A stretch of DNA of 64,000 nt from Alteripontixanthobacter muriae (lineage in GTDB: Bacteria > Pseudomonadota > Alphaproteobacteria > Sphingomonadales > Sphingomonadaceae): positions 1 to 64,000 of the forward strand of contig NZ_JAAFZT010000003.1 in NCBI RefSeq assembly GCF_013336795.1. Direction: 5' to 3'. This document shows positions 28,994-38,229 of this stretch, in pieces. The notes under the pieces were generated by a model. The model was not told where the DNA came from. It did no database searches and saw only the letters and a list, made by a program, of their open reading frames with translations. Numbering within the stretch: position 1 is the stretch's first letter; each line of letters opens with the position of its first letter. Made by a program: the position numbers and the translations under genes.

Positions 28994-30372
28994 TGACGCA
29001 AGCAAAGAACAAGCAGACCAGGCCCAAGCTGCTGGTGATCGAGGACGATCCCGGCCTGCAAGCGCAGCTGAAATGGGCATACGAAGATTTCGACGTCATC
29101 ATTGCAGGTGACCGCGCCTCAGCGCTGACAGCGTTGCGCGCTGAAGAACCTGCGGTCGTCACGCTGGATCTCGGCCTGCCGCCGGATCCGGACGGAACAA
29201 GCGAAGGATTCGCGGTGCTCGACGCAATCATCGAGCTGAAGCCCGACACCAAGGTCATCGTCGCATCCGGGCACGGCGCGCGTGAGAGTGCTCTTGCCGC
29301 GATCGAACGTGGCGCATACGATTTCTATGCCAAGCCCGTCGACATCGACGAGCTTGGACTTATCGTGCGGCGCGCCTTCGAGCTTCACAGGATCGAGACC
29401 GAGAACCTCCGCCTTTCCGAACGTACCGGCAGGGACCAGACCGTGCTGGGCGGCCTGATTACCGCGGCACCGGAAATGCTGACGGTCGCCCGAACGATCG
29501 AGCGGGTTGCGAATACGAGCGTGTCGGTCATGCTACTGGGAGCAAGCGGCACCGGCAAGGAATTGCTCGCGCGCGGCGTTCACGACGCGAGCCCACGCGT
29601 GGACGGCGAATTCGTTGCGATCAACTGCGCGGCCATTCCGGAAAATCTGCTCGAGAGCGAACTGTTCGGCCACGAAAAGGGTGCGTTCACGGGAGCGGTC
29701 AAGACCACACCTGGCAAGATCGAGCAGGCCGATGGTGGCACATTGTTCCTGGACGAAGTCGGCGATATTCCGCTGCCACTCCAGGTGAAACTTCTGAGAT
29801 TCTTGCAGGAACGCACCATTGAACGGATCGGCGGCCGCAAGGCTCTGACAGTCGATACGCGCATCGTCTGCGCCACGCATCAGGATCTGGAAGCCATGAT
29901 CGGCGACGGGCGCTTCCGCGAGGATCTGTTCTACCGCCTAGCAGAAATCGTCATACGCATCCCGGCATTGAAAGAACGCGCAGGCGATCCACCGCTGCTC
30001 GCCAAGGCTTTCCTGACACGTTTTGCGGCTGAAATGAACCCGCAGGTCAAAGGCTTCGCTCCGGATGCCCTGGCGGCTATCGAGGGCTGGACTTGGCCCG
30101 GCAATGTGCGTGAACTGGAAAACCGGGTGAAACGCGCCGTCATCATGGCGGACGGGCGCCTGATCACGGCTGTCGACCTCGATCTTGCTTCAGATCAGGA
30201 GGACGACGAACAACCGCTGAATTTGAAGGCTGCGCGGGAACAGGTCGATCGTCTGGTCATTCGCCGCGCACTGGCACGCAGCGATGGAAACATCTCCGGT
30301 ACGGCCCGTCTTTTGGGGATCAGCCGTCCCACTCTGTACGACTTGATGAAACAGTACGATCTGACCCCTTGA
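28993..30372 (+). CDS. prsR: Sigma54-dependent response regulator PrsR
   Basis: Predicted 459-residue activator. The receiver domain has the phospho-acceptor aspartate in VTLDLGLPP (Asp59). The AAA+ domain has the Walker A GASGTGKE, the sigma54-contacting loop GAFTGAV, and the Walker B GGTLFLDEVGD. The C-terminal Fis-type helix-turn-helix reads GNISGTARLLGISRPTLYD. This is the PrsR (TIGR02915) layout. The ATG overlaps the prsK stop by one base. It should need RpoN. I found no clear -24/-12 element in front of the sugar transferase. Confidence 0.9.
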   Translation: MTQAKNKQTRPKLLVIEDDPGLQAQLKWAYEDFDVIIAGDRASALTALRAEEPAVVTLDLGLPPDPDGTSEGFAVLDAIIELKPDTKVIVASGHGARESALAAIERGAYDFYAKPVDIDELGLIVRRAFELHRIETENLRLSERTGRDQTVLGGLITAAPEMLTVARTIERVANTSVSVMLLGASGTGKELLARGVHDASPRVDGEFVAINCAAIPENLLESELFGHEKGAFTGAVKTTPGKIEQADGGTLFLDEVGDIPLPLQVKLLRFLQERTIERIGGRKALTVDTRIVCATHQDLEAMIGDGRFREDLFYRLAEIVIRIPALKERAGDPPLLAKAFLTRFAAEMNPQVKGFAPDALAAIEGWTWPGNVRELENRVKRAVIMADGRLITAVDLDLASDQEDDEQPLNLKAAREQVDRLVIRRALARSDGNISGTARLLGISRPTLYDLMKQYDLTP

Positions 30373-30403
30373 TGGCAGCCCCACCTGCCGCTGCGCAGCC
30401 GAA

Positions 30404-31369
30404 ATGATTGCCGGGCTTCTCTCGCGCATCGACTGGATGGTGCGACTGTTGCTGCTTGCCATCCTGTGCGCCAGTTTCATTCCTGTGGAAGGATCTGCGC
30501 GCGATATTGCTCAGGGCATCTCGGACGGAGCAATTTTTCTGCTTTTCCTGCTGAATGGCATGCGCCTGTCACGGGCCGACGTTTTGGCGGGATTGGGCAA
30601 TTGGCGGTTCCTCGGCGCATTGGTCGCATGGTGCTACGGTGCGATGGCGCTTGCCGGCCTGGCTTTGTTTCACCTCGGTGCGGGGATTCTGCCCGGAGTG
30701 GTGGCGCTCGGCTTCCTGTACCTAGGGACGTTATCGTCGACCGTGCAGTCGGCGACCGCCTACAGTTCGCTTGCGGGCGGAAATGTCGCCTATTCTGTCG
30801 TCGCCGCGGCGCTGCTCAACATCATCGGGGTATTCCTTACCGCACCGCTCTTCTCGTTGCTGGCGGGGCAGCAGGGGTTCGACCTCGGCGGCGCGGCGCT
30901 GGTGAAGATCCTGCTGATCCTCATCCTTCCTTTCGTCCTCGGCCAGATCATCCAGTCGCGAACGAAAGACTGGATGGACAGGAACAGCGGTATCGTTGGA
31001 TGGATGGACCGTTTCGCAATCGCGACCGCTGTTTACGTGGCGTTTTCCGGAGCCGTGACACAGGGCCTTTGGACCCGGGTCGATCCTTCCGCTTGGGTGG
31101 TGCTACTCGGCGGCGTGGTCCTGTTCCTCGCCTTCGGTTTCTACGGCGCATGGGTTTTGAGCGCCCGATTGCAGCTTGCCAGGCCGGCCCGGATCGCCTT
31201 CCTGTTCGCCGGCGCTCACAAGAGCACCGCCATGGGCGCGCCGCTGGCGATGGTTCTCTTTCCTCCTGCGACCGCCGGATTGCTGATGGTTCCGCTGCTC
31301 GCCTATCATCTGCTGCAACTGATCATCAGCGCTCCGCTGGCAAATCGCTTGCGGAGCCGGTCGGACTGA
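30404..31369 (+). CDS. Bile acid:sodium symporter family (SLC10A7/YfeH-like) transporter
   Basis: A 321-residue protein with about ten hydrophobic helices. LYLGTLSSTVQSATAYSSLAGGN (discontinuous helix, about 105-128) and FAGAHKSTAMGAPLAMVLFP near the end are typical of the SBF-like group that includes YfeH and SLC10A7. Substrate unknown. It is convergent with the DUF475 gene, and the 3' ends overlap by 44 bases. Confidence 0.82.
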   Translation: MIAGLLSRIDWMVRLLLLAILCASFIPVEGSARDIAQGISDGAIFLLFLLNGMRLSRADVLAGLGNWRFLGALVAWCYGAMALAGLALFHLGAGILPGVVALGFLYLGTLSSTVQSATAYSSLAGGNVAYSVVAAALLNIIGVFLTAPLFSLLAGQQGFDLGGAALVKILLILILPFVLGQIIQSRTKDWMDRNSGIVGWMDRFAIATAVYVAFSGAVTQGLWTRVDPSAWVVLLGGVVLFLAFGFYGAWVLSARLQLARPARIAFLFAGAHKSTAMGAPLAMVLFPPATAGLLMVPLLAYHLLQLIISAPLANRLRSRSD

Positions 31370-32426
31370 TGGCAATCGCCTCGCCTTCTCCGTAGCGGCG
31401 ATTGTGCCGGATCGACCACCAGAGCGACAGGCCGATGAGAGTGGCGCCAATCAGCCCGGTGATGGTTTCCGGAATATGCCAATGTGCCGATGCGAGCATG
31501 ATCGCACCGAGCGCGATGATCGCCCAGAAAGCGCCATGCTCCAGAAAGCGGTATTGCGTGAGTGTGCCCGCCTTTACGAGGTGGATCGTCATGCTGCGAA
31601 CGAACATCGCACCCACGGAAAGCCCGATCGCAATGATGATCATGTTGTTGGTGAGAGCGAATGCCCCGATCACTCCGTCGAACGAGAAGCTGGCATCTAG
31701 GACTTCGAGATAGAGGAAGCCACCAAGCCCCGAGCGGGCAGCACCCTCCGCCAGATTCTTGCCGCCATATTGGTCCAGCATCGTGCCGATCCCGTCCACG
31801 ATGATGTAGGTGACGAGCCCGAGTATGCCGGAGACAAGAAAGGTAAGCGCTTCTTCGTCAGAAAGCATGAGCGAGATGCCGTAAAGCGCCAGTATCAGGA
31901 TAGCGATCTCGGCTGCCTTCAGATCGGATATCTTCGACAGGAACCGTTCTACCTTGCCGATCCAGTGAACTTCCTTCTCGGCGTCGAAGAAGAAGTTCAG
32001 GCCTACCATCGTCAGGAACGCGCCGCCGAACCCGGCAATCCCGACGTGAGCGCCGGATACGATCGCCTCATAAGCGACAGGGTCGTTGAGCGACAGATTA
32101 ATTGCAGCCACCGGTCCAAGACCTGCTGCGACGGCGACTATTGCAAGCGGGAAGACGATGCGCATCCCGAACACGGCGATCAGGATGCCCCATGTGAGGA
32201 AGCGCCTCTGCCATTTCTCGCTCATGTCGCGCAGCACGGTCGCGTTGACCACTGCATTGTCGAAGCTCAAGGAAACTTCGAGGATCGAAAGGACGAACAC
32301 AATCCACAGGATCTCTGCCGTTCGCGCAACGGAACCCGTGCTGTCGAACCCGTACCAGACCGCCAGGAGAAGGCAGGCAAAGGTGAAGCCGAGCGAAAAC
32401 TTGTAGTATCGCAGGAGCGTATCCAT
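31326..32426 (-). CDS. DUF475 / TerC-like integral membrane protein
   Basis: A 366-residue protein with about nine membrane helices. It has the acidic intramembrane motifs VLSILEVSLSFDNAVVNATVL (near 45-65) and LEVLDASFSFDGVIGAFALT (near 220-240), which are hallmarks of the DUF475 branch of the TerC/LysE-related family, thought to handle metal ions. The C-terminal 45 residues are polar. Its 3' end overlaps the convergent SBF gene. Confidence 0.85.
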   Translation of the reverse strand: MDTLLRYYKFSLGFTFACLLLAVWYGFDSTGSVARTAEILWIVFVLSILEVSLSFDNAVVNATVLRDMSEKWQRRFLTWGILIAVFGMRIVFPLAIVAVAAGLGPVAAINLSLNDPVAYEAIVSGAHVGIAGFGGAFLTMVGLNFFFDAEKEVHWIGKVERFLSKISDLKAAEIAILILALYGISLMLSDEEALTFLVSGILGLVTYIIVDGIGTMLDQYGGKNLAEGAARSGLGGFLYLEVLDASFSFDGVIGAFALTNNMIIIAIGLSVGAMFVRSMTIHLVKAGTLTQYRFLEHGAFWAIIALGAIMLASAHWHIPETITGLIGATLIGLSLWWSIRHNRRYGEGEAIAISPTGSASDLPAER

Positions 32427-32505
32427 AAGTGTCGTTTTCCGTGTTTTGCCGCGTTGTGGCGGTAAGGCGGCTTCGCGCTATTCAAAGCAGCCAAGGAACG
32501 CAAGG

Positions 32506-33375
32506 TCAGCGCGGCTGATAGGTCTGGCCGGCACCGGGAAAGCTTCGGCTGCGCACTTCACCGGCATATTCGCGCACGCGTTTCTCGATCAGCGCTGCGA
32601 TGTCATCATATTTTTTCACGAAACGGGGCACGCGCTCGAACATGCCGAGCATGTCTTCCGTGACCAGCACCTGCCCGTCGCAGCGGGAGGAAGCGCCGAT
32701 CCCGATGACCGGACAGGACAATGCTTCGGTTACCGCAACGGCGATGCGTTCGACCACTCCCTCCACCACGACCGCGAATGCGCCCGCGTCGTCGAGTGCG
32801 CGGGCGTCACCCAGGATCTTTTCCGATTCCGTGTCGCTGCGCCCGCGCGCGGCGTATCCGCCCAGTACGTTCACGGCTTGCGGCGTCAGCCCGACATGAC
32901 CCATGACCGGGATGCCACGTTCGGAAAGGAAAGCCACGGTTTTCGCCATTGCCTCGCCGCCCTCCAGCTTGACGGCGGCGGCACCGCTTTCCTTGAGCAG
33001 GCGTGCCGCACTCTCGAAGGCCTGCTGGGGCGAAGATTCATAAGCGCCGAAGGGCATGTCGACGACGACCACCGAATGATAACTGCCGCGCACCACTGCG
33101 GCGGCGTGGTTCGCCATCATGTCCATCGTGACCGGCACGGTTGAAGGCAGGCCGTAGATGACCTGACCGAGCGAATCGCCGACCAGCAAAATGTCGCAAT
33201 GCTCATCCAGCAATTGAGCCTGACGCGCCGTGTAGGCGGTCAGCATGACGATGGGTTCGTCCACCTTGCCATTTTGCTTGCGCGCACGGATCTTCGGCAC
33301 GGTTAGCCGCTTCATCGGGCTGGGAGTCGGATTGGCTCGGCTGGTGCTCGTATCGAGCTGGAAGGTCGTGGACAT
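32506..33375 (-). CDS. panB: 3-methyl-2-oxobutanoate hydroxymethyltransferase
   Basis: Makes ketopantoate from 2-oxoisovalerate and methylene-THF, the first committed step to pantothenate. The 289-residue protein shows [35 protein letters not shown] (metal-binding Asp), [27 protein letters not shown] and [17 protein letters not shown], where most PanB have GIGAG. An in-frame ATG at 33462 would add 29 residues not expected in PanB; ATG 33375 has AGGA 10 bases upstream. panC is not next to it. Confidence 0.93.
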   Translation of the reverse strand: MSTTFQLDTSTSRANPTPSPMKRLTVPKIRARKQNGKVDEPIVMLTAYTARQAQLLDEHCDILLVGDSLGQVIYGLPSTVPVTMDMMANHAAAVVRGSYHSVVVVDMPFGAYESSPQQAFESAARLLKESGAAAVKLEGGEAMAKTVAFLSERGIPVMGHVGLTPQAVNVLGGYAARGRSDTESEKILGDARALDDAGAFAVVVEGVVERIAVAVTEALSCPVIGIGASSRCDGQVLVTEDMLGMFERVPRFVKKYDDIAALIEKRVREYAGEVRSRSFPGAGQTYQPR

Positions 33376-33498
33376 GGCGGCTTTCCTAGCGGCAGGCGAA
33401 CGATATGGCAAAGCCGCGCACTCGACGTGACGGTCAATCGTTGTAATAGGCGAAATAGACATGCGCGAAATGTGCAGAAGCTTGGGAGGATAATGCGG

Positions 33499-34938
33499 AT
33501 GATCGCCACCACCGGTTCAGATGAAGCAGCCAGGCAGCCGGGCACGAATGAGGGCTGGTCGTCGCGTTCGGCTTTCATCCTTGCGGCAGTCGGCTCCGCA
33601 GTCGGCCTCGGCAACATGTGGCGGTTCCCTGCCGAAGCCGGTGCGAATGGCGGCGGCGCTTTCGTGCTGTTCTACATCCTGTGTGTCGTTCTGATCGGGC
33701 TGCCGGTCCTGCTTTCGGAAACGCTGATTGGTCGGCACGGTCAGGCATCCGCCCCGGAGAGTGTCCGGCGCATGGCTGCCGAATCCGGCAAATCTCGGCA
33801 TTGGGACGCCTTGGCATCCATCGGCGTGCTTGGTGCGTTTATCGTGCTCAGCTTCTACTGCGTGGTCGGCGGATGGGTGCTGTATTATGTCGGCGCCTTC
33901 GCACAGGATCTCGTTACGACCGGGCTGACGGGCGGTGCTTTCCAGGGCCGTCCGGCCGAGGAAGTGGAGGCTCTCTTGCCCGGCCTGTTCGGCAATGGCG
34001 GGCTGATGGTGGCGTTGCAGGTCGTGTTTCTGCTCATCACCCTCTATTTCGTGGCAAGAGGCGTCTCCGGCGGCATCGAGTTCGTCGCCACTTGGCTGAT
34101 GCCCGCTTTCTTCATCCTGTTCCTTGCCATCACCGTCTATGGCGCATTCACCGGCGGGTTTGCCGAGGCAGTCACCTATCTCTTTTCCTTCGAGCCTGAG
34201 CGTTTGACCGGGCCGGTGATGCTGGCAGCAGTGGGGCAGGCGTTCTTCTCGCTGTCGCTGGGGGTTGCGGGGATGATCACCTATGGCTCTTATGTCGGCC
34301 GTGACGTGAATCTCGCTGGCACTTCGACCATCATTGCTGGCGCGGATACAGCGGTTGCGCTGATCGCCGGGCTTTGCATCTTCCCCATCGTCTTTGCTGC
34401 CGGGCTGGAGCCGAATGCGGGGCCGGCGCTGATGTTCCAGTCGCTGCCGCGCGCCTTCCAGGACATGCCTGTAGGTTCGCTCATCGGGCTGCTCTTCTTC
34501 GTGATGGTGTTCTTCGCCGCTTTGACCAGCTCGGTGTCTCTGCTCGAAGCACCAACCGCCTGGGTGAAGGACAAGTTTGAAATGTCGCGCGTGGCCGCGA
34601 CCATGTGCGTCTCGGCAGGCGCATTGTTGCTGGGCGCACTGGCCGCCCTGTCGTTCAACACTCTGGAAGCCTGGCACCCGCTGGACGGCATGTCGCTGTT
34701 TGCAGATATGGGCGTGTTCGACATTCTGGATACTGTCACCAGCAAGGTGCTGATGCCCATTGGTGCCATTCTCACCTCGATCTTCGTCGGCTGGATTGCT
34801 TCGAGGCGCCTGATCGATGCCGAAAACGGGTTGAACGGCGGACTTCACAAGTTCTGGCTGTTCCTCGTCCGCTGGCTTTGCCCGCTTGCGCTGACGGCAA
34901 TCCTCCTTGTCGGTATCTTCCCGTCGCTGACGGATTAG
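33499..34938 (+). CDS. Sodium-dependent transporter, NSS/SNF family
   Basis: A 479-residue protein with about twelve hydrophobic helices. The unwound first helix with the sodium and substrate site reads [16 protein letters not shown], followed by GGGAFVLFY, as in LeuT-type neurotransmitter:sodium symporters. These import amino acids or related amines with sodium; the substrate is not predictable here. GGAGG lies 9 bases before ATG 33499, which is why I prefer it to ATG 33493 (3 bases away). Confidence 0.88.
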   Translation: MIATTGSDEAARQPGTNEGWSSRSAFILAAVGSAVGLGNMWRFPAEAGANGGGAFVLFYILCVVLIGLPVLLSETLIGRHGQASAPESVRRMAAESGKSRHWDALASIGVLGAFIVLSFYCVVGGWVLYYVGAFAQDLVTTGLTGGAFQGRPAEEVEALLPGLFGNGGLMVALQVVFLLITLYFVARGVSGGIEFVATWLMPAFFILFLAITVYGAFTGGFAEAVTYLFSFEPERLTGPVMLAAVGQAFFSLSLGVAGMITYGSYVGRDVNLAGTSTIIAGADTAVALIAGLCIFPIVFAAGLEPNAGPALMFQSLPRAFQDMPVGSLIGLLFFVMVFFAALTSSVSLLEAPTAWVKDKFEMSRVAATMCVSAGALLLGALAALSFNTLEAWHPLDGMSLFADMGVFDILDTVTSKVLMPIGAILTSIFVGWIASRRLIDAENGLNGGLHKFWLFLVRWLCPLALTAILLVGIFPSLTD

Positions 34939-35037
34939 AGCGCATGCACTTTTCAGCTTCCCGTCGGCGCTGAACGGGATTATCCCCCGCGCGCCGGCTG
35001 GTTGCGCGGGAATGTCCTGCGGCGGGCCTGGGGGGAA

Positions 35038-36627
35038 ATGCATGCGGTGATATTCAATCGTGTGAAGCCGCTCGACGCCATTCTGGATGTCGCTGCGAAG
35101 AAGTCACTGGAACGCACGCTTGGCGGCTTCCAGCTCATGTTGTTTGGTATTGGTTGCGTCATCGGCACGGGTATCTTCGTGCTGACGGCCGCGGGCGCGC
35201 AAAAGGCGGGGCCGGGGCTGATGCTGGCCTTTGCCATCGCTGGCGCGATCTGCATCGTTGCAGCCCTGTGCTATGCTGAAATTGCCGCGATGATCCCCGT
35301 TTCGGGGTCCGCCTACACCTATACCTATGCCACGATGGGCGAACTGCTGGCGTGGACCGTCGGCTGGGCGCTGATCCTCGAATATGCGGTTGCTGCCAGC
35401 GCTGTTTCGGTTGGCTGGTCCGGCTATTTCGCGGGTACGATCCTGAACGAATTCCTCGGCATTCAATTGCCGGCCTGGCTATCCGCAGGGCCGCTGATCC
35501 TGGGCGGCGCGCCGGGCGGGCTTATCAATCTGCCCGCTCTCGTGATCGCCTTGCTTGTCACTTGGCTGCTGATGGTAGGCACGCGGGAAAGCGCTATCTT
35601 CAACACCATCCTGGTTGCAATCAAGGTGGCGGCGCTGACCGTGTTCCTGATCCTGACCCTGCCTTCTGTGGAATTGCAGCGCTTCAACCCGTTCCTGCCT
35701 GCTGGCCTGTTCGGCGGGTTCGGCAGCGGTGTCGGCGCGGTTGGCGCAGCGGCGACGATCTTCTTTGCCTATGTCGGCTTCGATGCGGTCTCGACGGCGG
35801 CGGAGGAAACGAAGAATCCGCAGCGCAACGTTCCCATTGGCCTTGTCGGGTCGCTGCTGTTCTGTACGGTCTTCTACATCCTCGTGGCCGCAGGTGCGAT
35901 CGGCACGATCGGCGGGCAGCCCATCATGGGGCCGGGTGGTATCCCGTTCCCTGCAGGGTCCGAAGAGCTGGCACGCCAGTGCGCCCTACCGCAATATGCA
36001 CAGATGCTGGTCTGCTCCGACGAAGCGCTGGCGCATGTGTTGCGCCAGATAGGCTTCTCGGAAGTGGGGAACATGCTCGGCATTGCGGCTTTCGTCGCTC
36101 TGCCGTCGGTCATCCTCGTGCTTCTGTTCGCACAGACGCGCATCTTCTTCGTCATGAGCCGCGACGGCTTGCTGCCGGAGAAGCTGAGCAAGGTGCATCC
36201 CAAGTGGAAGACGCCTTACATCGTGACCATGATCACCGGTGCGGTCGTGGCCGTGGGCGCTGCGTTCCTGCCAGTGGGCCAGCTTGCCGACATCTCGAAC
36301 GGGGGCACACTGTTCGCCTTCATGATGGTGGCTATCGCAGTGATGGTGCTGCGGCGGACCGCGCCTGACGTGAAGCGCAGTTTCCGCACACCTGCTCTCT
36401 GGCTGGTAGGCCCGGCGACGATTGCCGGCTGTATCTTCCTGTTCCTCAACCTGCCGTTTCTGGCGATGCTGGTCCTGCCGATCTGGGCGATCATCGGTCT
36501 GTTCGTCTATTTCGGTTACAGCCGCAGCCATAGCTTGCTGGGCAAGGGCATCGTCGAAATTCACGAGCACGATACCGCTGCGCTCGAGCCTGACATACCG
36601 GGCCTGGCGGATCGCGGCCGGGACTGA
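35038..36627 (+). CDS. APC-superfamily amino acid permease (CAT-like)
   Basis: A 529-residue protein with 12 to 14 hydrophobic helices. GIGCVIGTGIFVLTAAGAQKAGP near the N-terminus is the discontinuous first helix of APC transporters. FAYVGFDAVSTAAEETKNPQRNVP (near 240-265) is typical of cationic amino acid transporters. A polar loop (about 300-330) has two Cys. GGGGGG precedes ATG 35038. It ends just before a perfect terminator hairpin. Confidence 0.87.
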   Translation: MHAVIFNRVKPLDAILDVAAKKSLERTLGGFQLMLFGIGCVIGTGIFVLTAAGAQKAGPGLMLAFAIAGAICIVAALCYAEIAAMIPVSGSAYTYTYATMGELLAWTVGWALILEYAVAASAVSVGWSGYFAGTILNEFLGIQLPAWLSAGPLILGGAPGGLINLPALVIALLVTWLLMVGTRESAIFNTILVAIKVAALTVFLILTLPSVELQRFNPFLPAGLFGGFGSGVGAVGAAATIFFAYVGFDAVSTAAEETKNPQRNVPIGLVGSLLFCTVFYILVAAGAIGTIGGQPIMGPGGIPFPAGSEELARQCALPQYAQMLVCSDEALAHVLRQIGFSEVGNMLGIAAFVALPSVILVLLFAQTRIFFVMSRDGLLPEKLSKVHPKWKTPYIVTMITGAVVAVGAAFLPVGQLADISNGGTLFAFMMVAIAVMVLRRTAPDVKRSFRTPALWLVGPATIAGCIFLFLNLPFLAMLVLPIWAIIGLFVYFGYSRSHSLLGKGIVEIHEHDTAALEPDIPGLADRGRD

Positions 36628-36640
36628 CGACCGGCGATAA

Positions 36641-36675
36641 AAAGGGGCCGCTTCCTGGCTGGAAGCGGCCCCTTT
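36641..36675. terminator. Perfect 15-bp hairpin, bidirectional terminator
   Basis: AAAGGGGCCGCTTCC pairs without mismatch with GGAAGCGGCCCCTTT around a 5-base loop. The A-run on one side and the T-run on the other let it work in both directions. It lies between two convergent genes, the APC permease and the FMN-binding stress protein. Confidence 0.92.
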
Positions 36676-36693
36676 CATCTCGGGTTGAATGAC

Positions 36694-37179
36694 TTAGCGC
36701 AGGGACGTCTTGGCGTGGTGTTCCGCGCCTTCTTCCCGCACGTCCATGCCAAGCATCATCTTGGTTGTGGTCAGCGCGCCAAGCTTGGTGCTCCAGATTT
36801 CCGCTTCACCCAAGTCCATGCGCAGCATGAGCAGGTTGGGATCGTCCTTGCCGCCCTTGTACCAGGCCTCGACCGTGTTGCTCCAGTGCTGTTCCAGCCT
36901 CTCGCGGCTGAGTTCCTCGGTCAGAGTGCCTTCGATCCGCGCGAAAATCTCGTGGCCCTTGCCCGCGAAGGTTGCGACGGCACGGCCCATCTTGGCGAGG
37001 TCACTGTCCTTGTGCGAGAAGAACCAGATGGAATGTTCCGCATCCCGGTCCAGCTGGGCGGTCATCACCACGGCCGCATCCGGTGCGTCATTGCGTTCGA
37101 GAAATACGAAGGGCGAATCCGCGAGTGCATGCCAGAACTTGTTCTTCAGTTCCTCGGGGTCGCCTTGTCCATACTGCAT
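36694..37179 (-). CDS. Pyridoxamine 5'-phosphate oxidase-like general stress protein
   Basis: A 161-residue protein with the split-barrel FMN-binding fold of the PNPOx-like family (Pyrid_ox_like). Seen: FVFLERND near the N-terminus, MTAQLDRDAEHSIWFFSHKDSD (about 39-60), VATFAGKGHEIFARIEGTL and WSNTVEAWYKGGKDDPNLLMLRM. Related proteins bind flavin and are induced by stress. ATG 37179 follows AAGGAG. A far longer open frame upstream (to 38145) is only the antisense of imuA. Confidence 0.87.
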   Translation of the reverse strand: MQYGQGDPEELKNKFWHALADSPFVFLERNDAPDAAVVMTAQLDRDAEHSIWFFSHKDSDLAKMGRAVATFAGKGHEIFARIEGTLTEELSRERLEQHWSNTVEAWYKGGKDDPNLLMLRMDLGEAEIWSTKLGALTTTKMMLGMDVREEGAEHHAKTSLR

Positions 37180-37315
37180 TCGATTACTCCTTTTGCGTTT
37201 GTTTATGAACGGGCGGATAGGGCGGATGTTCCGAGTGCATGGAGAGTGAGGGGCAGCCTGATTTGGTCGTTCCGGTGTTGCGGGGGTTGAAGCTGCAAAA
37301 CTGTGGAAAGGCAGA

Positions 37316-37344
37316 TTGCCAATCCGGAATGAGGGGAACATAAT
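37316..37344 (+). promoter_or_regulatory. imuA promoter
   Basis: TTGCCA (37316-37321), 17-base spacer, CATAAT (37339-37344): five of six matches to each sigma70 element with ideal spacing. The LexA box covers the -10. The predicted start is near 37351, leaving a leader of about 18 bases. Confidence 0.7.
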
Positions 37345-37350
37345 AGGAAC
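37336..37350 (+). promoter_or_regulatory. LexA (SOS) box at imuA
   Basis: GAAC, seven bases, GAAC: an exact match to the alphaproteobacterial LexA operator. It lies over the -10 of the imuA promoter, so bound LexA should block RNA polymerase. Confidence 0.9.
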
Positions 37351-37368
37351 AAACGAGTCGATTCCTTT

Positions 37369-38229
37369 ATGAAAAATCCTGCCGAAACCACATCGAACCA
37401 TCACGCGCTTGCCCGGCTGTGCTCCAGCCTGCCGGGCGATTTCACCCATCTGTCGGCCTTGTCGCCCGATCAAGGGACGGATGCGGACCGGGTCGCCAGA
37501 CAATGGCGCCCCGGATCGGCCGGCGCCCTGCATAGCGAGATCTTTGCCTGCGGGAACGAAGCTGCAGGGGCGGGAATGGCGCTGTCGCTGGCACTGGATG
37601 CCATGCGCGCGGCTGCCCGGGACAGGAGCGGGCCTGCCGCTGCCGCTCCTTCCGATGATCAGCGCGCGATATTGTGGGTGCAGGAACGTGCTGCGGCAAA
37701 GCGCGGCGGCTATCCCTATCGCCCGGGAATGCCGCCCGATCTGCAGCGCCGGGTGATCCATGTTCTGGCCGAAAAGCCCAAGGATGCCCTGTTCGCGCTG
37801 GAAGAAGGGGTGCGATGCCGCGACCTTGCCTTCGTTGTCGGCGAGATTGTCGGCAATCCGCAGGTGCTGGACTTCACCGCTTCGCGCCGGCTCAGCCTTG
37901 CGGCGGAACATCATGGGGTTCCGCTGTGGTTGGTGCGAATCGATGCAAGTCGCGATCTCAGTTCCGCCCGGATGCGCTGGGATGCCCGTTCCGTCCCTTC
38001 GCCGCGCCCCCGCTGGAACAGGGATGCTCCCGGTACGCCCGGATGGCATGCGAACCTGTTCCGCGCCCGCACTCACCCCCCTGCAGAATGGATAATGCGC
38101 GATGACGGATATCGCCTCGATGTCGAGCCACCGGAACGGCAGCACACCGGCGCCGGAGCAGGGCAGGTCAGCGGACCAGGCTGCGGGCCGGCGGATCCTG
38201 TCGATCTGGTGCGCGCGGCTGGCGATTGA
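37369..38229 (+). CDS. imuA: SOS mutagenesis protein ImuA
   Basis: A 286-residue RecA-like protein of the ImuA group, which works with ImuB and DnaE2 in damage-induced translesion synthesis. Seen: a GALHSEIFA-type N-terminal block (about 50), AILWVQERAAAKRGGYPYRPGM (near 104), ALFALEEGVRCRDLAFVVGEI (about 140-160), a RRLSLAAEHHGVPLWLVR segment and a basic C-terminal part. It lacks a clear Walker A, as expected for ImuA. It is preceded by a LexA box and overlaps imuB by 128 bases in another frame. Confidence 0.85.
   Translation: MKNPAETTSNHHALARLCSSLPGDFTHLSALSPDQGTDADRVARQWRPGSAGALHSEIFACGNEAAGAGMALSLALDAMRAAARDRSGPAAAAPSDDQRAILWVQERAAAKRGGYPYRPGMPPDLQRRVIHVLAEKPKDALFALEEGVRCRDLAFVVGEIVGNPQVLDFTASRRLSLAAEHHGVPLWLVRIDASRDLSSARMRWDARSVPSPRPRWNRDAPGTPGWHANLFRARTHPPAEWIMRDDGYRLDVEPPERQHTGAGAGQVSGPGCGPADPVDLVRAAGD

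Noticed and set aside
37180-38145. Long upstream extension of the FMN-binding stress gene
   Set aside because: It is the antisense of imuA; the 161-residue protein with its own ribosome site is complete.
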